Shown one piece after another: positions 42,125 to 49,997 of a stretch of 64,000 bases of DNA. A model generated the notes under the pieces. It had not been told where the DNA came from. It did no database searches and saw only the letters and a list, made by a program, of their open reading frames with translations. The stretch comes from Pseudomonas inefficax (GTDB lineage: Bacteria; Pseudomonadota; Gammaproteobacteria; Pseudomonadales; Pseudomonadaceae): NCBI RefSeq assembly GCF_900277125.1, contig NZ_OPYN01000179.1, forward strand, positions 30,396 to 94,395, written 5' to 3'. Position 1 is the first letter of the stretch. Each line of letters starts with the position of its first letter. The translations under genes and the position numbers were made by a program.

Positions 42125-42413
42125 GGGGTTTTCCTTTTTCGAACGCCGCTTGTTGGTCGGCGCTGGCTTCTTTCTGGTATTGGGCTTTCCACTCGGCGTA
42201 GGGCATGCCGTACACCGCTTCGCGGGCGTCATCCAGGCTCAGGTCGAGCTGGCGCTCGTCAGCCGCGGCCTTGTACCACTTGGACAGGCAATTGCGGCAG
42301 AAGCCGGACAGGTTCATCAGGTCGATGTTCTGCACGTCGGTGCGCTTCTGCAGGTGTTCGACCAGGCGCCGGAACGCGGCGGCTTCGAGTTCGAGCTGTT
42401 GCTGTGGGGTCAT
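42117..42413 (-). CDS. DUF1244-family protein
   Basis: 98 residues, mostly helical. The family core is LMNLSGFCRNCLSKWYKAAAD, including a CxxC pair that could hold a metal, followed by the conserved AREAVYGMPYAEWKAQYQ. The function is unknown. It lies between folM (9 bp upstream) and the HopJ-family gene (overlap), so the three make one operon. Confidence 0.87.
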   Translation of the reverse strand: MTPQQQLELEAAAFRRLVEHLQKRTDVQNIDLMNLSGFCRNCLSKWYKAAADERQLDLSLDDAREAVYGMPYAEWKAQYQKEASADQQAAFEKGKPRD

Positions 42414-42422
42414 GGGCTTCTC

Positions 42423-43115
42423 TCAGGTCATGCGGTTCTTCAGGTGGCGGCCACCGTTGATGACCACCTGGCTGCCGGTGCTGTACTGGCTGGCGAGCAG
42501 GTACTTGACCGTCTCGATCAGCGGGCCGGCGCCGGGTTCGAACTCCAGCAGGGCCTTCTTCAGGGTCTGCTGGCGGTAGGTTTCGTCACCCCCTTCCTTG
42601 AGGATCAGCAGCCCCGGCAGGATACCGTTCACATGCACCTTGGGCGCATATTTTTCGGCGAATGACAGCACCATGTTCTGCAACGCGGCCTTGGTCGCGG
42701 CGTAGCCGATGTGGCTTTTGCTGCCGCGCGAAGAGGTTTCGTCGCAAATGTGAATGATGTCGGCCTTTTCCACCTTGGCCAGCAGGTCGCCCAGGGCCAG
42801 GTTGAGATGGTAGGGCGCTTCGACGTGCAGGCGGAACATGGTCTCGAGGTTGTCGAGGCCATCGTCGAGCCAAAGCGAGGCGTTGTGGATGATCGCGCGC
42901 AGGCCGTCGTAATGGTTGTGCAGGTGGTCGATCAAAGCCTGGCGGTCGGCCAGCTGGCACAGGTCGGCCTGGAACTGCACGATGTTCGGGTGGGCCGTCT
43001 GAGGCTGAATGCTGCGGCTGGCACTGACCACCTTATGGCCGGCCTGCGCCAGTTCAAGGGCCAGGGCCAGCCCGACGCGCTGGCTGGCTCCGGTAACGAG
43101 AATGGGGCTGTTCAT
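42423..43115 (-). CDS. folM: dihydromonapterin reductase
   Basis: 230 residues from ATG 43115. It is a short-chain dehydrogenase with GASQRVG (FolM form of the Gly motif), Tyr-x3-Lys in GYAATKAAL, and LKEGGDE near 190. FolM reduces dihydromonapterin to tetrahydromonapterin, the pterin cofactor of phenylalanine hydroxylase in Pseudomonas, and also dihydrofolate weakly. It heads the operon folM-DUF1244-hopJ. Confidence 0.88.
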   Translation of the reverse strand: MNSPILVTGASQRVGLALALELAQAGHKVVSASRSIQPQTAHPNIVQFQADLCQLADRQALIDHLHNHYDGLRAIIHNASLWLDDGLDNLETMFRLHVEAPYHLNLALGDLLAKVEKADIIHICDETSSRGSKSHIGYAATKAALQNMVLSFAEKYAPKVHVNGILPGLLILKEGGDETYRQQTLKKALLEFEPGAGPLIETVKYLLASQYSTGSQVVINGGRHLKNRMT

Positions 43116-43193
43116 GTTCGGGGCGGTCAACTTGTCTGTCCTTTGGTTGCCGCCCAGCATACCCGAACTGTCTTCCGCGTGTACGGCCTGGCC

Positions 43194-43754
43194 TCAGCGG
43201 CTACGCAGGGCGCCAGCGGGGGCCGCAGATGCATGCAGCCAGCCGGCCAGCAGGCGCGTGGACAGGGGGATGAACAGGTAGACCATCAACGGCGTCAGGC
43301 CCAGGGTGCTGAGCAGTACCCGTGGTACCAGGTCCAGGGGTGCCAGCCAATGGCCGAACACCAGATTGAACACCAGCGAGACCGGGAAGAAGGCCAGCCA
43401 GATGGCCACGGCCTGCTTCCAGCGTGGCGGTTTTTGCACCATGTTGGTGCCAAACCAGTCATCAATGCCGCTCACGCGCGCCTCTTTGGGGCGTTCGAAC
43501 AGGCCGTTGCCGCGTTGCAACCAGGCCCGGCGCGAGGCGGAATGCTCCCAGGCATGCAGGGTCGGCTCGTCGCTGAAACGGAAAATGATCTGGAATTCGT
43601 CGCTGTCGCGGGGTGGCGCGAGGATGCCCGAGCCAAGGTAGCCGGGGAAGTCGGTTGCCAGCTGTTCGCCTTCATGCAGCCAGGCCAGCAGGTCCTGGTA
43701 GCGGCCATGGGCGGCGCGGCGCGACACCATCAAGGTAACGGGTGGGGTAGACAT
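43194..43754 (-). CDS. membrane-anchored antibiotic biosynthesis monooxygenase-fold protein
   Basis: 186 residues from ATG 43754. Residues about 1-95 are an ABM domain (LLAWLHEGEQLATDFPGYLG, FRFSDEPTLHAWEHS). Residues about 120-175 hold two membrane helices (AVAIWLAFFPVSLVFNLVFG and VLLSTLGLTPLMVYLFIPL). Such ABM-plus-membrane proteins are common in proteobacteria without known function. No operon partner. Confidence 0.82.
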   Translation of the reverse strand: MSTPPVTLMVSRRAAHGRYQDLLAWLHEGEQLATDFPGYLGSGILAPPRDSDEFQIIFRFSDEPTLHAWEHSASRRAWLQRGNGLFERPKEARVSGIDDWFGTNMVQKPPRWKQAVAIWLAFFPVSLVFNLVFGHWLAPLDLVPRVLLSTLGLTPLMVYLFIPLSTRLLAGWLHASAAPAGALRSR

Positions 43755-43973
43755 CGTGTATCTCCTGGCAACAGGGCTGGCGGGTAGCCGGCCCCTTTGG
43801 CTGTGTGGCCCGGGGTGGTGGGCGACGCAGGCGTGCATGCAAGAATCGGGCGCGGATTATCGCCCATGCGCGATCTTCGGCAACTGTCAGCCGGCAAACG
43901 GTTGCGGCCCAGCGTCTGGTGTAGCCGTAGTAGACTAGGTGTTCAACTTGGGCAGACAGGGTACTCCGTGCAG

Positions 43974-44909
43974 ATGAACGACCAGGGGCTGAATCCGGTA
44001 ATCGATGCGGGCCTCGCGCAGCAGGACCTGTTTCCGATCCGTGAGGTTTCCCGTCTGACCGGCGTCAATGCCGTGACCTTGCGCGCCTGGGAGCGCCGCC
44101 ACGGCCTGATCCAGCCAACCCGCACCGACAGCGGCCACCGCCTGTATTCCCAGGCCGATATCGATGACATCCGTCGCATTCTTGGCTGGCTGGAGCGCGG
44201 CGTGGCGGTAAGCAAGGTCGCCAGCATCCTCGCGCGCGACCATGCCCTTGCCGGCCAGGCAGGTGGCGCGGCGGGTGCCTGGGTGCGCTGGCAGCAGCAG
44301 ATTCGCCAGGCGCTGCAACGTTTTGACCTGGCCAGCCTGGACCGCCTGTTCGACGAGGTGTTTGCCGCCTGCACCCTGGACCAGGTATTTGCTGAAGTGT
44401 TCATGCCGGTGTGGCATGACCTGGCGGCCGGGCAGGGCGGCTACGGGCAGGCCAGCGAGTGGCTGTTCCTCGATCAGTTCTTGCGTGGCCGGGTGTCCAC
44501 TCGCTTGCAACTAGCCCGTGCACCGCGCAGCCGCATGGTGCTGCTGGCGCCGTTGCCGGGGCAGTGCCACGAGCTGGAACTGCTGGTGACCAGCCTGACC
44601 CTGGGCAGCGATGAAGTTGGCGTAACGCCATTGGCGAGCGGGCAGCCGCTGGAGGAACTGGCACTGGTCTGCGAGCGCCTGAAGCCGAATGTCCTGGTGC
44701 TGTTTTCCCATCAGCCGCCCACAATGGAGCTCACCCGGCGCCTGACGCGCCTGGTGGCAGGGCTGGAATGCCCGATGTTACTGGCTGGTGAAGCGGCGGA
44801 ACTGGCACAGGACAGCCTTGCTGGCAGCCCGATTGCCTGCCTGGGCGCGCAGGGTAGCGTGATGCGCCAGCGTTTGCGGCAGTTTCTGGCCGGTCAGCTC
44901 GATACCTGA
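43974..44909 (+). CDS. pplR3: MerR-family class II LitR/CarH-like regulator (PplR3)
   Basis: 311 residues from ATG 43974 (GTG 43968 also possible). Residues about 17-85 are the MerR winged helix (FPIREVSRLTGVNAVTLRAWERR). The rest resembles the CarH light-sensor half (LFLDQFLRGRVSTRL, LPGQCHELELLVTSL). The CarH Glu-His upper ligand pair reads Glu-Trp (ASEW), and the DxHxxG-like motif has lost its Gly, so B12 binding is doubtful, as in class II LitR. In P. putida, pplR3 stands next to ppSB1-LOV and acts with it in blue-light induction; the same neighbours are present here. Confidence 0.82.
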   Translation: MNDQGLNPVIDAGLAQQDLFPIREVSRLTGVNAVTLRAWERRHGLIQPTRTDSGHRLYSQADIDDIRRILGWLERGVAVSKVASILARDHALAGQAGGAAGAWVRWQQQIRQALQRFDLASLDRLFDEVFAACTLDQVFAEVFMPVWHDLAAGQGGYGQASEWLFLDQFLRGRVSTRLQLARAPRSRMVLLAPLPGQCHELELLVTSLTLGSDEVGVTPLASGQPLEELALVCERLKPNVLVLFSHQPPTMELTRRLTRLVAGLECPMLLAGEAAELAQDSLAGSPIACLGAQGSVMRQRLRQFLAGQLDT

Positions 44910-45511
44910 GTGTGAAGCTCGGGGTGAGCCCGGCGATGGGCCTGGAGGATATAGTCACGCAGGCGTTCGATCTCTTCGGCCGGGCTTTGGCTAAGATCGT
45001 AGGCGGCCAGGTCCGGGCCGATGCGCCGCCCCAGCACGCCATGCAGTTCGATGGGAGGGATGTTGCCAGGGGCGAAGCGCAGTTCGAAGCGGGCTGGTGC
45101 CGCTGGCAGGCCACGGACTTCGAGCAACGTACCCTTGAACGAAATATCGCGAACCCACAGGCCGCTTTCCTGCCCATGGGCATCGAGCAGTGCGCTCGGC
45201 TGCTCCATCGACAGGCGCCAGGGGCGCAGCATGGGGCCGTCTTCGTAGATTTCCGGTGAGCCCAGTTGCAGGTGCAGGGCATGGAACTCGTCTTCCACCA
45301 GTTGCAGCGGGAAGCTGATCTGCTGGTTGTTGAACTGCGCCTGCAGGGTTACCTGTTCGTTGGCCACCAAGCGGGTGAGCAAGCTCTGGATGCGGCGGTC
45401 GCCATTGACCAGCAGGCTCGACATGGGGTCGGCCAGGTTCAACTGCGGCGAATGCTGCATGTTCTGTATGAAATCCAGCTCGTCCTGGGTCAGGAGCGCT
45501 TCTGCTTGCAT
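44894..45511 (-). CDS. PilZ-like protein with YcgR-type N-domain
   Basis: 205 residues from ATG 45511. Residues about 1-105 look like a YcgR-type N-terminal domain. Residues about 110-205 look like PilZ: RPWR (a shortened RxxxR) and DISFKG (DxSxxG). It is 56 bp behind the LOV gene on the same strand, so a common transcript is likely, linking blue light to c-di-GMP. It converges on pplR3 with a 16-bp overlap. The arginine motif is imperfect, so c-di-GMP binding is unproven. Confidence 0.7.
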   Translation of the reverse strand: MQAEALLTQDELDFIQNMQHSPQLNLADPMSSLLVNGDRRIQSLLTRLVANEQVTLQAQFNNQQISFPLQLVEDEFHALHLQLGSPEIYEDGPMLRPWRLSMEQPSALLDAHGQESGLWVRDISFKGTLLEVRGLPAAPARFELRFAPGNIPPIELHGVLGRRIGPDLAAYDLSQSPAEEIERLRDYILQAHRRAHPELHTQVSS

Positions 45512-45567
45512 GATCGAACTCGATGGCGATTTCTTCAACGGGATTGACCGTGCGTGGCTTACCTGGT

Positions 45568-45996
45568 TCAGGTGCGTTCGTCGGGTTTCGGACGAACGCG
45601 CAGCTGCGCAAGTTCCCGCTCCAGTTCGACCTGGCGAGTGACGTCTTTCTGAATGCCGATGAAGTAGGTGCGCTGTTCGACGTCGTGCCTTACCGGGGTG
45701 ATCGACAGTTCGTTCCAGAAAGCGCTGCCATCCTTGCGGTAGTTGCGCAGCACTTCGCGGCACGGTCGGCCTTCGGCCAGGGCCTTGCGGATGCGGGCGC
45801 GGCCAAGCTGGTCGCGGTCGTCTGCCTGCAGGAAGCGGCAGTCCTGATAGAGAATTTCGTCACGGCTGTAGCCGGTCAGGCGTTCGAAGGCCGCGTTCAC
45901 GTAGATGAGGATGGTGTCGTCGCCTTCCTGTTCGGCGACCACGATGCCGTCATTGGACGCATCGACCATGGATTGCAGCAGTTGCGCGTTGATCAT
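45568..45996 (-). CDS. short LOV blue-light receptor (PpSB1-LOV type)
   Basis: 142 residues, a single LOV domain with short helical N- and C-extensions and no effector. The photoactive cysteine is Cys53 in YQDCRFLQ; the FMN pocket has NAAFERLTGY, NYRKDGSAFWNELSI and YFIGIQKDVT. Length and sequence are those of P. putida PpSB1-LOV, known for a very slow dark recovery. It is divergent from a flavodoxin and upstream of the PilZ-like gene. Confidence 0.92.
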   Translation of the reverse strand: MINAQLLQSMVDASNDGIVVAEQEGDDTILIYVNAAFERLTGYSRDEILYQDCRFLQADDRDQLGRARIRKALAEGRPCREVLRNYRKDGSAFWNELSITPVRHDVEQRTYFIGIQKDVTRQVELERELAQLRVRPKPDERT

Positions 45997-46124
45997 GTTC
46001 GGGCCGTTGAGTAAACAAGGGTGCGAAGCAGGGCTGGGGATGGTGACTTTGGTAGAGGCGGCCTTTTGCCAGCGCCGGATGCTAGTATCCTACGTTTTCA
46101 CTCAGTTTCGGAATCCTCTACCCG

Positions 46125-46580
46125 ATGAAAGTCGCCATTATTTCCGGATCGGTCTATGGCACCGCCGAAGAAGTCGCCCGTCACGCTGAATCGCTGCTCA
46201 AGGCTGCGGGCCTGGAGGCCTGGCATGCGGCGCGCGCCACCTTGCAGGACCTTCAAGGTTTCGCCCCCGACGCTTTGCTGGCCGTGACATCGACCACTGG
46301 CATGGGCGAACTGCCGGACAGCCTCATGCCGTTGTACAGCAGCATTCGTGACACCCTGCCTGCGGCCTGGCGTGGCCTGCCGGGTGCGGTGATTGCGTTG
46401 GGTGACAGCAGTTATGGCGATACCTATTGCGGTGGTGGCGAGCAAATGCGCGAACTGTTTGCCGAACTGGGCGTGCGGGAAGTGCAGCCGATGCTGCGCC
46501 TGGATGCCAGCGAGACGGTGACACCGGAGGCGGATGCAGAGCCTTGGTTGGCTGAGCTTGTTCAAGCACTGAAGGCCTGA
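46125..46580 (+). CDS. flavodoxin, MioC-like
   Basis: 151 residues, single flavodoxin domain. The FMN phosphate loop is SGSVYGTAEE at 8-17; the two ring-stacking loops are TSTTGMGELPDS near 55-66 and GDSSYGDTYCGGG near 89-101. It carries electrons in the cytoplasm. The partner is not known. It diverges from the LOV gene; the two flavoproteins share a 128-bp promoter region. Confidence 0.88.
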   Translation: MKVAIISGSVYGTAEEVARHAESLLKAAGLEAWHAARATLQDLQGFAPDALLAVTSTTGMGELPDSLMPLYSSIRDTLPAAWRGLPGAVIALGDSSYGDTYCGGGEQMRELFAELGVREVQPMLRLDASETVTPEADAEPWLAELVQALKA

Positions 46581-46602
46581 CTCGAGGCTTCACGCGATCC
46601 CT

Positions 46603-46721
46603 TGTAGGAGCGGCCTTGTGTCGCGAAAGGGCCGCATAGCGGCCCCAGCAATGTTTGCAACGCCGCGGAGATCCTGGGGCTGCTTTGCAGCCCTTTCGCG
46701 ACACAAGGCCGCTCCTACAGG
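46603..46721. repeat. class B BIME, inverted orientation
   Basis: TTGTAGGAGCGGCCTTGTGT and the complementary arm CGCGACACAAGGCCGCTCC, with inner CCGCATAGCGGCCCC and GGGGCTGCTTTGCAGCCC stems; between the flavodoxin and LysR genes. Confidence 0.85.
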
Positions 46722-46728
46722 GATCGCG

Positions 46729-47610
46729 TCAGCCGGGATGTTCGCGTAGTAAAGACAACCACGCCTGCGCCGCCCGTGACAGATACGCACCACGCCGCCA
46801 GATGAACGCGATATCCCACCGCAAATCCCCTGGCGAGCGCAGCGGCAAACGCACCACACCGGGGCGCTCCAGCGCTTTCGCCACCACACGGGGCAGCAGC
46901 ACTACGCCCTGGCCCGCCGCCACAAGCGCCGCGAGGAAGTCCGCCTGGCCACTGCGTCCGCCTTCCCTGGGGGTAAAACCCTCCTGCTGGCACGCCTTCA
47001 GTAGCCGATCGTTCAGCACGAAACTGCGCTGGTAAAGCAGGAACGGCGTATCGGCCAACTGCCGCAAGTCCACTCCGCCCTGGCCCGCAAGCTTGTGGCC
47101 GGCAGGCAAAAGGGCATCCAGCGGTTCGTTGCAGAACGGCTGGTACTCGAACGCCTCGTCAGCGGGGGTCAGGCTGCCACCCAGTTCCAGTTCGCCACTT
47201 CGGACCGCCTGTTCGATGCTGCGGCTGCCGCCTTCGAGCAATTGGATCGCGATGTTCGGGTGACGCCGCCGATACTCGGCGAACAACCCGGCGAACAGCG
47301 CGTCGCTGCCCAGCATCGGCAAGCCCAGGCGCAGCTCACCGCGGCCCATCTGGCTGAGGTCGTCCAGTTCGCTGAGCAATGCCTGACGCTGGCGCAGCAA
47401 GGCTTCGCCACGCTCCAGCACAATGCGCCCGGCAGCGGTCAGGTGCAGCTGCGAGGCCTGGCGCTCCAGCAGTGGCTGGCCCACATCTTGCTCCAACTGG
47501 GCAACCTGTTTGCTCACTGCCGACTGGCTGATGTGCAGGGTCTGCGCCGCCTGGGTAAAACCGCCGCGGTGGACCACTTCGATAAAGCTGCGCAGCTGTT
47601 TGAATTCCAT
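46729..47610 (-). CDS. LysR-family regulator, CidR-like
   Basis: 293 residues from ATG 47610, where MEFKQLRSFIEVV begins the winged helix (GGFTQAAQTLHISQSAVSKQ). The effector domain follows. It diverges from cidA/lrgB 96 bp away; in Bacillus and Staphylococcus a LysR protein of this kind (CidR/YwbI) activates that operon in response to acetate or pyruvate overflow, so the same role is inferred. Confidence 0.84.
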   Translation of the reverse strand: MEFKQLRSFIEVVHRGGFTQAAQTLHISQSAVSKQVAQLEQDVGQPLLERQASQLHLTAAGRIVLERGEALLRQRQALLSELDDLSQMGRGELRLGLPMLGSDALFAGLFAEYRRRHPNIAIQLLEGGSRSIEQAVRSGELELGGSLTPADEAFEYQPFCNEPLDALLPAGHKLAGQGGVDLRQLADTPFLLYQRSFVLNDRLLKACQQEGFTPREGGRSGQADFLAALVAAGQGVVLLPRVVAKALERPGVVRLPLRSPGDLRWDIAFIWRRGAYLSRAAQAWLSLLREHPG

Positions 47611-47705
47611 GATCGCAATTCCATTCTGGAATGGCATTCAGTCTAACAATTCGCTTCTGGCCTAGGCAGCCAAATCTTAAAATGAGGGCCTGTCGAGGAA
47701 CCACC

Positions 47706-48092
47706 ATGAAACCCGCGTTGTTGAAAAAAGCCCTGCGCCTGCTCGTCGAGCTGGCGATCCTCTGCGCACTGTTCCTGCTCGGTGGCCAGCTTGCCACTTG
47801 GTTGGGCTGGCCGATTCCTGGCGGCGTGATGGGCCTGGCATTGCTGCTGTTGCTGTTTGCCTCGGGTGTGCTCAAGCCGGCCATGCTGCAACTGGGCGCC
47901 GGCTGGCTGATGGCTGAGATGCTGCTGTTCTTCATCCCGGCGCTGATGAGCCTGCTCGATTACGGCGCCCTGATCCGTGACGAGGGCTGGCGCATCCTGC
48001 TGGTGATTGCCGTGAGCACCCTGATGGTAATGGTGGTGACCGCATTGACCGTGGAACTGGTGTGCCGCTGGAGGTTGCGCCGTGAGCCTTGA
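47706..48092 (+). CDS. CidA/LrgA-family holin-like membrane protein
   Basis: 128 residues from ATG 47706 (GAGG upstream), four membrane helices, with LGWPIPGGVMGLALLLLL and AEMLLFFIPALMSLLDYG as family segments. With LrgB it forms a membrane system tied to carbon overflow and autolysis control. It overlaps the lrgB start by 11 bp. Confidence 0.88.
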   Translation: MKPALLKKALRLLVELAILCALFLLGGQLATWLGWPIPGGVMGLALLLLLFASGVLKPAMLQLGAGWLMAEMLLFFIPALMSLLDYGALIRDEGWRILLVIAVSTLMVMVVTALTVELVCRWRLRREP

Positions 48093-48768
48093 ACCCATGC
48101 CGCTGTTCTGGCTGGCCCTGACCTTGCTGGCGTACCTGGGCAGCCGCTGGTTGTACCGGCGCAGCGGGCGCTACCTGCTGTCGCCGCTGATCCTGGTGCC
48201 GGTACTGTTGCTGGCGGTAGCCGTGCCGCTGCACACCGCCTATGCCGAATACGCCCGCAACACCCATTGGTTGATGAGTGTGCTTGGTCCGGTGACCGTG
48301 GCATTCGCGGTGCCGATCTGGCAGCAACGGGCCATGCTGGCGCGCCACTGGCCGGCATTGATGGTGGGCATGGTCGCTGGTAGCAGCGCTTCGATCGCCA
48401 GTTCCTGGGGGTTGGCTCATATGTTGGCGCTCGACAGCGCGACCAGCCTGTCGCTGGTGCCGCGTTCGATCACCACGCCTTTTGCCATGCCATTGGCCCA
48501 TGACCTGGGTGGCGTACCGGAGCTCACGGCGGTATTCGTGATGTTCACCGGCGTGCTGGGCGCCATGTTCGGTGGCGTGCTGCTGCGCTGGTTGCCGTTG
48601 CGCACACCGCTGGCGCGTGGCGCGCTGTTCGGCGTCGGCGCCCATGGTGCCGGTGTCAGCCGGGCGCAGGAGGTAGGCCGCGAGGAAGGCTCGGTGGCTG
48701 GCCTGGTCATGGTCCTGACCGGGTTGTTGAACCTGTTCGCGGCACCGCTGCTGGCCATGCTTCTCTGA
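48082..48768 (+). CDS. LrgB/CidB-family membrane protein
   Basis: 228 residues from GTG 48082 (GGAGG 8 bases before, inside cidA). About seven helices, with the conserved LVPRSITTPFAMPLA and GVGAHGAGVSRAQEVG of the family. It acts with the CidA/LrgA partner, probably in export or uptake of pyruvate-like acids, or in murein hydrolase control. Confidence 0.9.
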   Translation: MSLEPMPLFWLALTLLAYLGSRWLYRRSGRYLLSPLILVPVLLLAVAVPLHTAYAEYARNTHWLMSVLGPVTVAFAVPIWQQRAMLARHWPALMVGMVAGSSASIASSWGLAHMLALDSATSLSLVPRSITTPFAMPLAHDLGGVPELTAVFVMFTGVLGAMFGGVLLRWLPLRTPLARGALFGVGAHGAGVSRAQEVGREEGSVAGLVMVLTGLLNLFAAPLLAMLL

Positions 48769-48944
48769 CCGTTCGTGCCACTGACTCGCCAAGTCATCAA
48801 GCTGGCTGGAAACGCAAGTTCCAGCGCGTGGGCTGCTGGCTAGACTCAGCCTCGACATAGAGAGCACATGTAAGTGCCGAGGTGACATGCAATGACCGCA
48901 GCCTTGCTCTATTCCGCCGACACCACTTCACCGGGACCGTTCTG

Positions 48945-49850
48945 ATGCCTATGGCCGAAATTCCATTGTGCGTCTGGCGTACCCGGGGACAGAGTTTCAC
49001 TTTCCGGGGCCAGAGCATCCGCTACTGGACCGCAGGGCAAGGAGAGCCCCTGCTTCTGTTGCACGGCTTCCCCACCGCCAGCTGGGATTGGCACTACCTG
49101 TGGGGGCCTTTGGCCCAGCGCTTCCGAGTGATCGCCTGCGATATGCTCGGCTTTGGCGATTCGGCCAAACCGGTCGATCACGTGTACAGCCTGATGGAGC
49201 AGGCCGACCTGCAGCAGGCCTTGCTCGCCGAGCTGAAGGTCGACCAGCCGGTGCATCTGTTGGCCCACGACTACGGCGGCAGTGTGGCCCAGGAAATGCT
49301 GGCGCGGCATCATGAACAGCGCGCCAATATCGCCAGCTGCGTATTCCTCAATTGCGGGCTGTTCCCCGAAAGCTGCCGCATGCTGCTGATCCAGAAGCTG
49401 CTGCTCAGTCGCCTGGGCTGGCTGGTAGGGCGCTCGTTCGGGCGTGACGACCTGGTGCGCAACGTGACGCAGGTCTACGGCCCTTGCACCCACCCCAGTG
49501 AAAGCGCGCTGGATGATTTCTGGAGCCTGATCGCTGCCAATGGTGGCACGCGTATCTTGCACAAGCTGGTGGGTTACATGCCGGAGCGCAGGTTGCACCG
49601 CGACCGCTGGGTTGGCGCGATGCAGCAAGAAGGCGTGCCACTGCGCTTCATCAATGGCGTGGACGACCCGCTGTCCGGTGCGCACATGGTGGAGCGCTAC
49701 CGGCAACTGGTACCGGAGCCGGACACCGTGCAGTTGCAGGGCATCGGCCATTACCCGCATACCGAAGCGCCGGTGCAGGTGCTGCGCCATTACCTGGCCT
49801 TTCGTGAACAACCGCTGAGCTATTCCCTGCATAAAGTGGCGTGGTCCTGA
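48945..49850 (+). CDS. alpha/beta hydrolase with Asp nucleophile (epoxide hydrolase/dehalogenase type)
   Basis: 301 residues from ATG 48945; ATG 48951 is also possible. HGFPTASWDW carries the oxyanion region, and the nucleophile elbow LAHDYGGS has Asp in place of Ser, as in epoxide hydrolases and haloalkane dehalogenases. The acid is near VDDPLSG, and the His in GIGHYPHTEAP. The substrate is unknown. The next gene is an MFE-2-like dehydrogenase, but a separate promoter is likely. Confidence 0.8.
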   Translation: MPMAEIPLCVWRTRGQSFTFRGQSIRYWTAGQGEPLLLLHGFPTASWDWHYLWGPLAQRFRVIACDMLGFGDSAKPVDHVYSLMEQADLQQALLAELKVDQPVHLLAHDYGGSVAQEMLARHHEQRANIASCVFLNCGLFPESCRMLLIQKLLLSRLGWLVGRSFGRDDLVRNVTQVYGPCTHPSESALDDFWSLIAANGGTRILHKLVGYMPERRLHRDRWVGAMQQEGVPLRFINGVDDPLSGAHMVERYRQLVPEPDTVQLQGIGHYPHTEAPVQVLRHYLAFREQPLSYSLHKVAWS

Positions 49851-49997
49851 CAGGGCCTTGCCGACGATAGGCCGCACAGCGGCCCCATGACCATCGCGCT
49901 GCGTTATTGCCAGGCATTCAGCCTGCGTGAGCTTGATTGTTCGCCCGCCGCTGGCGGCGGACACTCGGCTGACCTGAACCTGCCTGGAGCCATGAGC

